DNA of 14,726 bases from CAZMGV01 sp964621525 [NCBI: uncultured bacterium] (lineage in GTDB: Bacteria > JAGRBM01). Where the stretch lies: assembly GCA_964621525.1 (NCBI GenBank), contig CAZUMS010000002.1:1-14726 (forward strand), read 5' to 3'. A model generated the notes under the pieces. That model was given only the letters and a program-made list of their open reading frames with translations, was not told where the DNA came from and made no database searches. Position numbers and translations under genes: made by a program. Of the stretch, positions 5,770 to 12,847 are shown in pieces; within the stretch, counting starts at the first letter, position 1, and each line of letters starts with the position of its first letter.

Positions 5770-5796
5770 CCGGGGCCGACGGTTATCCCGGCCCGG
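5770..5796 (+). repeat. inverted repeat in the cimA leader
   Basis: CCGGGGCCG (5770-5778) pairs with CGGCCCGG (5789-5796), an 8-bp stem with one bulged G and a 10-base loop. No U-tract follows. It may be an mRNA structure in the leader of cimA; there is no sign of a T-box or a known riboswitch core. Confidence 0.35.
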
Positions 5797-5845
5797 TCGC
5801 CTTATCCGCCGAAGTGCGGGCAGGGTGACGGAAGGCTTTTTTCCA

Positions 5846-7456
5846 ATGACGGCGAAAAAGACAGTGAAGAAAACCATCGAAGTCTACGACACCACGCTCC
5901 GGGACGGCTCCCAGTGCGAGGACGTCAATTTCAGCGTCGAGGACAAGATCACGGTCGCCCGCGCACTGGACGAGCTGGGTATTCATTACATCGAGGGCGG
6001 ATGGCCGGGATCGAACCCGAGGGACGTGGAGTTCTTCAGCCGGGCGAAGAAGCTGAGGCTGCCGAATGCCCGCCTCGCGGCCTTCGGGTCCACGCGCCGG
6101 CCGGGGGTTCAGGCTGCCAAGGACGCGAACCTCAAGGCGCTTGTCGAGAGCGGGGCGCAGGTCGCCTGCATCTTCGGCAAGTCCTGGGATTTCCACGTTA
6201 CCGAGGCGCTCGAGATCTCTCTCGAGGAAAACCTCGAGCTGATCCATGATTCGGTCAAATACCTGAAGAAGCATTTCGAGAAGGTGTTTTTCGACGCCGA
6301 GCATTTCTTCGACGGATACCGGGCGAACCCCACGTTCGCCCTGAACGTGCTCCGGAGCGCCCATGACGCGGGCGCCGACGTTCTCGTCCTGTGCGACACG
6401 AACGGCGGTTCGCTGCCCACGTGGGTGCGCGAGGTCGTGACCGTCGTCGATGAAGCGGTGCCGGGGGCCGATCTCGGCATTCACGCCCACAACGACACCG
6501 AGTGCGGCGTCGCGAACGCCGTCGCGGCGGTCGAGGCCGGTGCGGTCCACGTCCAGGGGACGATCAACGGCATCGGCGAGCGGTGCGGCAACGCGAATCT
6601 CGTCTCCATCATCCCGAATCTCCAGCTCAAGCTGGGATGCAGCATCGTGACGCCGAAGCAGCTCCGCTCGCTCCGGGACGTCTCGCGGCTCGTCTACGAG
6701 CTGATCAACATGCCGCCCTGGAAACGCCAGCCCTACGTCGGGGATTCGGCCTTCGCCCACAAGGGCGGGATCCATGTGTCGGCCGTCCAGAAATCGTCCA
6801 GAACCTACGAGCACATCGAGCCCGGGCTGGTGGGCAACAGCCACCGGATTCTGGTCAGCGACCTCGCGGGGCAGAGCAACGTCCTCTACAAGGCGAAGCA
6901 GTACGGCATCGACCTCACGAAGGGCGATCCCGCGGCCCGGCAGATCCTCGACCAGATCAAGCAGCTTGAGCATGCGGGCTACCAGTACGAAGGCGCCGAG
7001 GCGTCCTTCGAGCTGCTCATGCAGCGGGCCCTTCACAAGGAGAATCACAAGAAGGGGTTCCGGCTGGTGGGCTTCCGCGTCATCGACGAGAAGCGGGCCG
7101 AGGGCGAGGAACCCGTCTCCGAGGCCACCGTGCGGATCGAGGTGGACGGCGAGCTGTCCCACTCGGCGGCGATCGGCAACGGCCCCGTGAACGCGCTGGA
7201 CGGGGCGCTCCGGAAGTCGCTGATTCCATTCTATCCGGAGCTCAAGGAGATCGAGCTCGTGGACTACAAGGTGCGGGTCATTACCGGCGAGAAGGGTACG
7301 GCCTCCGTCGTCCGCGTGCTGATCGAATCGACCGACGGCCGGGACCGCTGGGGAACGGTCGGCGTCTCCCACAACATCATCGAGGCGAGCTATCAGGCGC
7401 TCGTCGATTCGCTGTCGTACAAGCTCTACAAGGACAGGAAGCGCGCGAAAGGCTGA
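5846..7456 (+). CDS. cimA: citramalate synthase
   Basis: (R)-citramalate synthase condenses pyruvate with acetyl-CoA to start threonine-independent isoleucine synthesis. The 536 residues match the long CimA type (relative of isopropylmalate and homocitrate synthases). The TIM barrel (about 9-285) has [10 protein letters not shown] (14-23) with catalytic Arg/Asp, the metal-binding GIHAHND (211-217), and [15 protein letters not shown] in the next segment. A linker holds [12 protein letters not shown] (303-314). The C-terminal regulatory domain (about 405-530) has GNGPVNALD (444-452), as in the leucine/isoleucine-binding domains of this family. The barrel features (ECDVNF-type segment after [14 protein letters not shown] at 51-60) favour citramalate over isopropylmalate synthase. 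I chose ATG 5846, with GGAAG 10 bases upstream; the GTG at 5825 adds 7 residues but has no Shine-Dalgarno. It lies 161 bases after lysC, on the same strand, and its stop is 10 bases from the convergent gspK stop. Confidence 0.95.
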   Translation: MTAKKTVKKTIEVYDTTLRDGSQCEDVNFSVEDKITVARALDELGIHYIEGGWPGSNPRDVEFFSRAKKLRLPNARLAAFGSTRRPGVQAAKDANLKALVESGAQVACIFGKSWDFHVTEALEISLEENLELIHDSVKYLKKHFEKVFFDAEHFFDGYRANPTFALNVLRSAHDAGADVLVLCDTNGGSLPTWVREVVTVVDEAVPGADLGIHAHNDTECGVANAVAAVEAGAVHVQGTINGIGERCGNANLVSIIPNLQLKLGCSIVTPKQLRSLRDVSRLVYELINMPPWKRQPYVGDSAFAHKGGIHVSAVQKSSRTYEHIEPGLVGNSHRILVSDLAGQSNVLYKAKQYGIDLTKGDPAARQILDQIKQLEHAGYQYEGAEASFELLMQRALHKENHKKGFRLVGFRVIDEKRAEGEEPVSEATVRIEVDGELSHSAAIGNGPVNALDGALRKSLIPFYPELKEIELVDYKVRVITGEKGTASVVRVLIESTDGRDRWGTVGVSHNIIEASYQALVDSLSYKLYKDRKRAKG

Positions 7457-7466
7457 GCGCGGGGCG

Positions 7467-9206
7467 TCAGTCCTGGTCCCAGCGCAGGATCTCCACCGTC
7501 GGCGGGTCCTGGGGGTTGGCGACGGGCGGAACGAAGACGGTGGCCGAAACACGGCTCTCGACCGGATCCATGTCGGTGGCGACGCCCATGAGGCCCACCG
7601 CCTCGATGGTGATCCAGCGCGAGGTGATCGTGTCGAACTTTTGCGGGCTCGGCGGCGGCTGCACCGAGAGGCCGAGCGTGAACCGGTTGGTGATCGTCAG
7701 GAGTTCCTCGGCGGTGTAGGGCAGGTTGGCGTTCGCCAGCACCCCTTTCAGCGTTTCCTGAGCGAACAGGTACGCCTGTCCCCCGCCGCCTGCGGATTTG
7801 GGGCAGTCGTATTTGTTGGGGTCGGGGCCGTCCAGTTCGCCCTTGGCTCCCTTGCCGAGTTCCACGGAGGCGGCCTTGTCGCCGACGTCCGCGTTCTGCA
7901 TCTTCGAGACGACCTCCAGCATCCGGTCCGCGGCGGTGCCGGGGCCACGGAAGCAGTTGATGGCCGTGAGCAGGTTCTCCCGGGCCTCGACCGAGGTCAT
8001 GCGGTTGAAGTCGTTGGTGCAGTCGCCGAAGCCGGGATTCTGGCCCTGGCAGCCGCCGGCGAAGAAGGCCTCGATCACCGGATCGGGGGCCGTATGGAGG
8101 TTCACGTCGGGCGAGAAACACGGCATGGCGGGGGCGTCGTTCGGGACCGATTCCGGCGCGTAGACGGCGGACGTGCAGTTGTTTCCGCCCTGCGGCGGAT
8201 ATGTGTAATCCGTCCGCGTGTAAACGGTCAGGAAAGGGGCGATCCGGCGGTAGATCTGCGGCGTCATGCCCCGGACGAGCCGGAGCTCGCCGATGGATTC
8301 GAGCGGGCCGTTGCGGGGCTCATAGGGCTCGTCGAGCTGTGTGTAGTAGTCCCGTTCTGCCCCGCCGTCGCAATTGTAGGAACCGGAGGAGCTTCCGCCC
8401 GTGTCGTCGTCCGGATCCAGCCAGTCGAGAATGGCGCACATGATCCGGCCCACGTCGTCCGGGGCGGGAGCGTCGGCGAGCGAATCCTCGTCCCGGGAAT
8501 CGGCGCTTTCGTTCCGGAAGTGGATCGAGCCCTTGTTCTTGAACTTTCGCCGGAGCTGGGCGATCGTGCCGCTCCCTTCACCTTCGACCGGAACGGTCTG
8601 GTCCATGACAAGCTGGGAGATCTGGCGGTAGAGGCGCATGTTGAAGGCGGGTTTCCCGCCTCCGGCCGGCATCCAGTAGACGAGCGCATTCACGTTGAAC
8701 TTGCCGGCCTCGTCGTAAAAGCGGATCTCGACGTCGATGTTGTCGTCGTCGAAAAAGTTGAACCCGGTCGTGCTGGAGACGAACGACAGGTAGCCGTTCG
8801 GGGGGTCATAGGGGTTCGCGGCGGTCCCCATGCTGGGACCCTTTTCGCCACGGCTCAGGGCTTCAGCCCGCTCCTTGCGCCTCTCTTCGATGTCGTCCTG
8901 GGACTCGTTCACGAGCTTCACAAATCCGCCGATGCCGAAACCCGGAACGCCTAGCTGCTGGATCACGGCCGCCCAGTCGTTGAACCGGTCGATCCGGATG
9001 AACGTGGTACCGGCCTCGACACCGGCCTTGGCCGCATAGCGTGCCTGCTGCCGCTGGCGGGCGTTCGAGGCCGCCTGGAGATCGACACGCACGTTGTACA
9101 GGAATTCCGTCGCAACCGCGGCAGCGAGCGTCAGCATGAGGAGCGCCAGGATCAGCGCCATCCCCTTCCGGGAGGGCCGGCGGCGCAGGCGGCGGATCAG
9201 AGGCAT
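7467..9206 (-). CDS. gspK: type II secretion minor pseudopilin GspK (long form)
   Basis: GspK caps the pseudopilus with GspI and GspJ. The protein is 579 residues, far above the roughly 320 typical of E. coli or Klebsiella GspK. The N-terminus has the basic leader RRLRRRPSRKG and a cleavage site before MALILALLMLTLAAAVA (16-32). Position +5 is not Glu, which is normal for GspK only. Family features follow: QARYAAKAGVEA (54-65), GKFNVNALV (168-176), AILDWLDPDDD (258-268), then GAERDYYTQLDEPYEPRNGP and SIGELRLVRG (305-314), with PFLTVYT (324-330) ending a helix-hairpin module. Residues about 335-520 are an extra region with six of the eight cysteines (C344, C363, C386, C396, C418, C468). The C-terminal strand block (527-565) closes the protein. 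The start overlaps gspJ by 10 bases; GGGGGA stands 3 bases upstream. It is the last gene of the operon. Confidence 0.92.
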   Translation of the reverse strand: MPLIRRLRRRPSRKGMALILALLMLTLAAAVATEFLYNVRVDLQAASNARQRQQARYAAKAGVEAGTTFIRIDRFNDWAAVIQQLGVPGFGIGGFVKLVNESQDDIEERRKERAEALSRGEKGPSMGTAANPYDPPNGYLSFVSSTTGFNFFDDDNIDVEIRFYDEAGKFNVNALVYWMPAGGGKPAFNMRLYRQISQLVMDQTVPVEGEGSGTIAQLRRKFKNKGSIHFRNESADSRDEDSLADAPAPDDVGRIMCAILDWLDPDDDTGGSSSGSYNCDGGAERDYYTQLDEPYEPRNGPLESIGELRLVRGMTPQIYRRIAPFLTVYTRTDYTYPPQGGNNCTSAVYAPESVPNDAPAMPCFSPDVNLHTAPDPVIEAFFAGGCQGQNPGFGDCTNDFNRMTSVEARENLLTAINCFRGPGTAADRMLEVVSKMQNADVGDKAASVELGKGAKGELDGPDPNKYDCPKSAGGGGQAYLFAQETLKGVLANANLPYTAEELLTITNRFTLGLSVQPPPSPQKFDTITSRWITIEAVGLMGVATDMDPVESRVSATVFVPPVANPQDPPTVEILRWDQD

Positions 9207-9964
9207 TCGTCCCCCACGCGCCTTCCGGGCGCTTCAGGGTCGGGGCGGCTTCCGGGCGCCACCTTGCAGGGGCGCGAGGCCGGGACCGTGACGACGGTGT
9301 ACAGGGTCTGGGTGCCCGCGTCCGGATCGTCGTAGGTCACCGCAATCTCGATGGCCCGTGGCAGGTGCTGGAACTGGTCTTCCTCGATGTCGTCGCTGGA
9401 ATCCCAGTCGTCCACCCATTCGTCCTCGGTGCCGCGCCTCAGGTAACGGATATCGAACCGGGTGACGTTCGGCAGGGCTTCGCGCTCGCTCACGGCGTAT
9501 TTCGTGTAGGTCTCGCTGTCGTGAATGAGGGACTGCTGGCGGATCAGCGCCGTCCCGGACCCCTGACCGTTCTCCAGCTTGCCGACATAGTAGGCGACCA
9601 TGGCTTCGTCGCTGGAGGGCTTGTGGTCCGACACGCTGATGGCAGTCGTGACGAACCGGATCTCGTCGGTATCGCCCTGGCTTTTGCCGAAGAAGTTGTA
9701 GGGACAGTTCTCTGTCCGGTCCATGCATTTCTTCCGGGTGGACGCCTGGTTGATCCCGAAATACGCGCCCCGGAGCTCCCGTTCCATGCGGGTGAGGAAA
9801 CGGCTCATGCGGTTGTAGGCGACCTGGAGGCGCTCTGCCTTCTGCTTGCCTTCCAGAGCCGGAATCAGGGCGCTGTAGGTCATGGCGCTCATCATCGCCA
9901 GGATGCTGATCGCCACCAGCACTTCCATGAGCGTGAAGCCCGACGGGCGGCTGCGGCGTTTCAC
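9197..9964 (-). CDS. gspJ: type II secretion minor pseudopilin GspJ
   Basis: A 255-residue minor pseudopilin that joins GspI and GspK in the pseudopilus tip complex. The prepilin signal is short: MKRRSRPSG, cut after G9, then FTLMEVLVAISILAMMSAMTY with the conserved Glu at +5 (E14). The helix RLQVAYNRMSRFLTRMERELRGAY and the later strand DEIRFVTTAI match the GspJ pattern. Four Cys are present, as pairs near each other (C80/C87) and at the end (C233/C254), suggesting periplasmic disulphides. The start is GTG inside GTGA, overlapping the gspI stop by 4 bases, with GGAGG 10 bases upstream. The 3' end overlaps gspK. Confidence 0.93.
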   Translation of the reverse strand: MKRRSRPSGFTLMEVLVAISILAMMSAMTYSALIPALEGKQKAERLQVAYNRMSRFLTRMERELRGAYFGINQASTRKKCMDRTENCPYNFFGKSQGDTDEIRFVTTAISVSDHKPSSDEAMVAYYVGKLENGQGSGTALIRQQSLIHDSETYTKYAVSEREALPNVTRFDIRYLRRGTEDEWVDDWDSSDDIEEDQFQHLPRAIEIAVTYDDPDAGTQTLYTVVTVPASRPCKVAPGSRPDPEAPGRRVGDECL

Positions 9965-10410
9965 TGCTTGGCCGCCTCCACCCAGCCCTTGACGGTCCGG
10001 ACCGAGTATTCCCTTTCCTCGCCATCCTCCACCCAGATCACCTTCGCCTCGATGGCGAAGATCGTGATGGGGATTTCGGGGACCATGGACTTCATATTCT
10101 CCAGGTTTTCGTTGACCTTCAGCGTGTATTCCCAGCTGTATTCGGGGAATTCGTTGCCGAAATCACCGCGCTTCGTTTCGTTGTCCAGCGGCTTGGCGTA
10201 AAGGGCGTCCACCTCGGCGACCACCCGGTTCACGAGCATCTGGGCTGTTTCCATGGAGCGCCGCTGGAACGTCGCCCGTAGCCCGGCCTGCACGACGCCG
10301 AGCAGGGTGACGAGGGCCAGGGCCATGATGGAAAGGGCGACCACAACCTCGATCAGGGTGAAGCCCCGGCCGGAGGCGTTCCGGAAATTCCTGCGGCGCG
10401 GCATGGTCAT
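9961..10410 (-). CDS. gspI: type II secretion minor pseudopilin GspI
   Basis: A 149-residue minor pseudopilin; GspI nucleates the tip complex with GspJ and GspK. The leader MTMPRRRNFRNASGRG is cleaved after G16 before FTLIEVVVALSIMALALVTLL, with Glu at +5 (E21). Downstream, the segment TAQMLVNRVVAEVDALYAKP is the usual GspI helix ending, and YSWEYTLKV the following strand. The ATG at 10410 overlaps the gspH stop as ATGA. However, GGAGG is 9 bases before the second ATG (10404, M3) and only 3 bases before the first, so M3 may be the true start. This does not alter the mature protein. Confidence 0.94.
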   Translation of the reverse strand: MTMPRRRNFRNASGRGFTLIEVVVALSIMALALVTLLGVVQAGLRATFQRRSMETAQMLVNRVVAEVDALYAKPLDNETKRGDFGNEFPEYSWEYTLKVNENLENMKSMVPEIPITIFAIEAKVIWVEDGEEREYSVRTVKGWVEAAKQ

Positions 10411-10979
10411 TCGCCTCCGCGAGGCGGCCGGGCCCGGATCCGGTCGCTGTTGGGGAAAACGATTCTCGGATCGAGCGCCCCCTGATGAACCTCGGCGGTG
10501 CCCGTGTTGGCGTCGGGAACCAGCGAGCTCTCGTCGCCGGCGTCATTCGTCAGCTTGAGGATCGACTCCTCGATACCGCCGTCGGGGTCGAACTGGATGA
10601 ACGCGGTCCCCTTGTTGTAGACCGTTCCGTCCACCCAGAGCTCTTGCAGGTAAACCCCGTCCAGCGGCCTTTTGGACTTGCCGAGCGGGGTCGTCATCGG
10701 CTGGAAGCCGTCCTCTCCGAAGATGCTCACCCAGTAACGGTTCGCTGCGAAATCGACGTACAGGCGGGTCGGACGGCGGCGGAAGACGGCCTCGCCGGCG
10801 GCAAACCGGACAGTGCCGCCCATGGCCCTGGTTTCGGCCGAGAGGTTGATCTCGGTCTTTTCGCCTACATAGGGGAACACCACGCCGAACATCAGGGTGA
10901 TGATGACCATCACCACCATGAGCTCGATCAGCGTGAACGCCGATTCCCGGGAGGCCTGTCTCCGGCTTCGCCTGTGCAT
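10407..10979 (-). CDS. gspH: type II secretion minor pseudopilin GspH
   Basis: A 190-residue minor pseudopilin that links the tip complex to the GspG shaft. The N-terminus, MHRRSRRQASRESA, leads into FTLIELMVVMVIITLMFGVVFPYV, with Glu at +5 (E19). The residue before the cleavage point is Ala (A14), where almost all prepilins have Gly. The globular part (about 45-190) is beta-rich, with TRLYVDFAANRYWVSIF and FIQFDPDGGIEESIL typical of GspH/FimT-type minor pilins. The start has GGAG 9 bases upstream. The gene ends in an ATGA overlap with gspI and lies 47 bases after gspG. Confidence 0.9.
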   Translation of the reverse strand: MHRRSRRQASRESAFTLIELMVVMVIITLMFGVVFPYVGEKTEINLSAETRAMGGTVRFAAGEAVFRRRPTRLYVDFAANRYWVSIFGEDGFQPMTTPLGKSKRPLDGVYLQELWVDGTVYNKGTAFIQFDPDGGIEESILKLTNDAGDESSLVPDANTGTAEVHQGALDPRIVFPNSDRIRARPPRGGE

Positions 10980-11026
10980 CGTTAGCGGCTCCGCCAGGCG
11001 GGTGAACGCCGGATCACCCCGTCAGG

Positions 11027-11491
11027 TCAGTTACCTTCCTTGTCGTCGTCGGAACTGGAGATATCGAGGTTCTCCTCGTCCCCGCCCGGCTGTCCGTCGG
11101 CTCCGTAGGAGATGATGACGTAGGGCTCGCCGCCCAGCCCCGGGGACTGGTACACGTAGTCGTTCTTCCACGGGTCCTTGGGGGTGCTGCGGGCGTTCAG
11201 GTAGCCGCCCTTCTTGTAGTTCTTGCAGTTGGCGGGCGCGGTGCCGGTGAGGGCCTTCAGGCCCGTATTGGTATCCGGGTAGGTGAAGCAGTCCAGCCGG
11301 TAGAGATCCAGCGCGGTCTGGAAGGTCTTGATCTGCGTGCGGGCCGATTCCTGCCGTGCGGTGGCGAGGCGGCCGAACACGGCGACGCCGACAAGGCCGG
11401 CGAGAAGGCCGATGATGATCACGACGACCATGATTTCGATGAGCGAGAAGCCGGCCTGGCGGCGGCGCCTGCGGTTGATCCTGGGTTTCAT
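11027..11491 (-). CDS. gspG: type II secretion major pseudopilin GspG
   Basis: The major subunit of the pseudopilus, the shaft thought to push substrates through the secretin. The 154 residues start with the basic leader MKPRINRRRRRQAG, cut after G14 by the prepilin peptidase (not in this window). FSLIEIMVVVIIIGLLAGLVGVAVFG follows, with Glu at +5 (E19). The globular part has the GspG pattern: TALDLYRLDCFTYPDTNTGLKAL, a GGYL...PKDPWKNDYVYQSPG block (95-118), and a calcium-site region ISYGADGQPGGDEENLDI (127-144). Two Cys (C68, C89) and an acidic tail (SSSDDDKEGN) are extras. AAGGAGA, about 7 bases from the ATG, is the best Shine-Dalgarno of the operon, fitting its role as the most abundant subunit. 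A hairpin lies just upstream. Confidence 0.96.
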   Translation of the reverse strand: MKPRINRRRRRQAGFSLIEIMVVVIIIGLLAGLVGVAVFGRLATARQESARTQIKTFQTALDLYRLDCFTYPDTNTGLKALTGTAPANCKNYKKGGYLNARSTPKDPWKNDYVYQSPGLGGEPYVIISYGADGQPGGDEENLDISSSDDDKEGN

Positions 11492-11511
11492 AAGGGTCTC
11501 CTTGGGTCTGT

Positions 11512-11529
11512 ATGCCGCTCCGGCGGCAT
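11512..11529 (-). promoter_or_regulatory. hairpin in the gspF-gspG gap
   Basis: ATGCCGC (11512-11518) and GCGGCAT (11523-11529) form a perfect 7-bp stem with a 4-base loop, in the 43-base gap between gspF and gspG. It ends 20 bases before the gspG start, upstream of its Shine-Dalgarno. No U-tract follows. It may be an mRNA processing or stabilising site that raises gspG relative to gspF. Confidence 0.45.
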
Positions 11530-11534
11530 GAATT

Positions 11535-12830
11535 CTAGGCCTTGATCGCGCTCGTCATCTGGATGATCGGGAGCAGCACGGCAATCACGATCAGCAGGAT
11601 GACCATGGCCATGATCACGATGATGACCGGTTCCAGAAGCGTCGTCAGGGTCGAGATCGTCTGGGAAACCTCGTCGTCATAGGTATCGGCCACTTTCAGC
11701 AGCATCTGTTCCAGTTCGCCCGACTGCTCGCCGACCTGGATCATGTGCGTGACGATGGGGGGGAAAACGCCGCTGGCCTTCATGGGGCCGGCGATGCTCG
11801 CGCCTTCGGAGATCTGTTCGCGGGCCTTGGCAATGGCATCTTCCAGGATGATGTTATTCAGCACGTTGCGCGTGATGTCCATCGCCTGGAGGATCGTGAT
11901 GCCGCTCGTGAGCAGCGTGGAAAGCGTCCGCGTGAACCGGGCGATGGCGACCTTGCGGATCAGCGTCCCGAAAACCGGGAGCTTCAGCATGAAGGCGTCC
12001 ACCTTCTCGCGGCCCACGGGCGTCGCATGCCATTTCCGGAAGAAGTAGATCCCCCCGCCGATCCCGAGCAGGATGAGCCACCAGAACGTGACGAACCCGT
12101 GGGAGACGGCCTGCAGGATGCGCGTGGGGAGCGGCAGGGTCTGGCCCTGGGACTCGAAGATGGTGAGGATCTTCGGCAGCACCGCGGTCATCATGAAGGT
12201 GACGACGCTGACGGCCAGCAGGACCAGGATCGCCGGATAGATCATCGCGCCTGACACCTTGCGGGAGAGGGCGAGCTGGCTTTCGAGGAAATCCGCGAGA
12301 CGTCGGAACACGACATCCATGCTACCGGAGCTCTCGCCCGACTGGACCATGTTCGTATAGAGCGGCGGGAACACCTTCGGGTGCTTGCGCATGGCCATGG
12401 CGAGCGAAGAACCCTCGTTCACCTGGTCTTTTACTTCCGTAATCACCCGCTGAAGGGCGGGGTTCTCGGTCTGCTCGGCGAGGGCGCTCAGCGACTGAAC
12501 GAGCGGGAGATGGGCGGAGAGCAGCGTCGCAAGCTGGCGGGAGAAGATCACCACGTCCTGCTGCGGGATCCGGTCGCGAAGGCTTTTCAGCAGGTCGATC
12601 TGGGTCAGTTCTTCGAACCGTTCACCCGCGCTCAGCGGACCCCTGGCGGCGGCCTTTTCTCCGGTCTTGGGCTTCACCGCGGCCTTGCCCTTGCGGGATT
12701 CGGAGATCTTGGTGACGAATACGCCCTGTGACTTCAGGCGGGCCTTGGCCTGCTTCTGGGAATCGGCCTCCACGACCCCTTTCGAAGTCCGGCCGTTCTT
12801 GTCCAGTGCCGAGTATTCGTAGACCGCCAT
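11535..12830 (-). CDS. gspF: type II secretion inner-membrane platform protein GspF
   Basis: The polytopic core of the inner-membrane platform, which couples the GspE ATPase to pseudopilus growth. At 431 residues it is a little longer than typical (about 400). A cytoplasmic N-terminal domain (MAVYEYSALDKNGRTSKG, then an Arg/Lys/Ala-rich linker at about 45-65) leads to two repeated T2SSF domains (about 95-217 and 298-420). Each has the FSRQLATLLSAHLPL- and FTRTLSTLLTSGITI-type helix and a PP-x-(Y/V)-x-x-M-(V/I)-Q-(S/V)-GE turn (155-165 and 357-368). Membrane segments are near 196-219, 246-264 and 399-423. The start is 17 bases after the gspE stop; the Shine-Dalgarno is weak (AAGG, 14 bases upstream), suggesting coupling to gspE translation. 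Confidence 0.96.
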   Translation of the reverse strand: MAVYEYSALDKNGRTSKGVVEADSQKQAKARLKSQGVFVTKISESRKGKAAVKPKTGEKAAARGPLSAGERFEELTQIDLLKSLRDRIPQQDVVIFSRQLATLLSAHLPLVQSLSALAEQTENPALQRVITEVKDQVNEGSSLAMAMRKHPKVFPPLYTNMVQSGESSGSMDVVFRRLADFLESQLALSRKVSGAMIYPAILVLLAVSVVTFMMTAVLPKILTIFESQGQTLPLPTRILQAVSHGFVTFWWLILLGIGGGIYFFRKWHATPVGREKVDAFMLKLPVFGTLIRKVAIARFTRTLSTLLTSGITILQAMDITRNVLNNIILEDAIAKAREQISEGASIAGPMKASGVFPPIVTHMIQVGEQSGELEQMLLKVADTYDDEVSQTISTLTTLLEPVIIVIMAMVILLIVIAVLLPIIQMTSAIKA

Positions 12831-12847
12831 GGTTCAGGGCGCGCGCC

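Noticed and set aside
7446-7480. Shared terminator between cimA and gspK
   Set aside because: The 10-base convergent gap and its flanks show no stem followed by a T-tract in either direction.
5783-7552. 589-residue minus-strand frame opposite cimA
   Set aside because: Antisense shadow. The + strand encodes complete citramalate synthase with its active-site motifs.
7641-8954. 437-residue + strand frame opposite gspK
   Set aside because: Composition is that of an antisense shadow, and the minus frame carries the T2SS pseudopilin signature and overlaps gspJ correctly.
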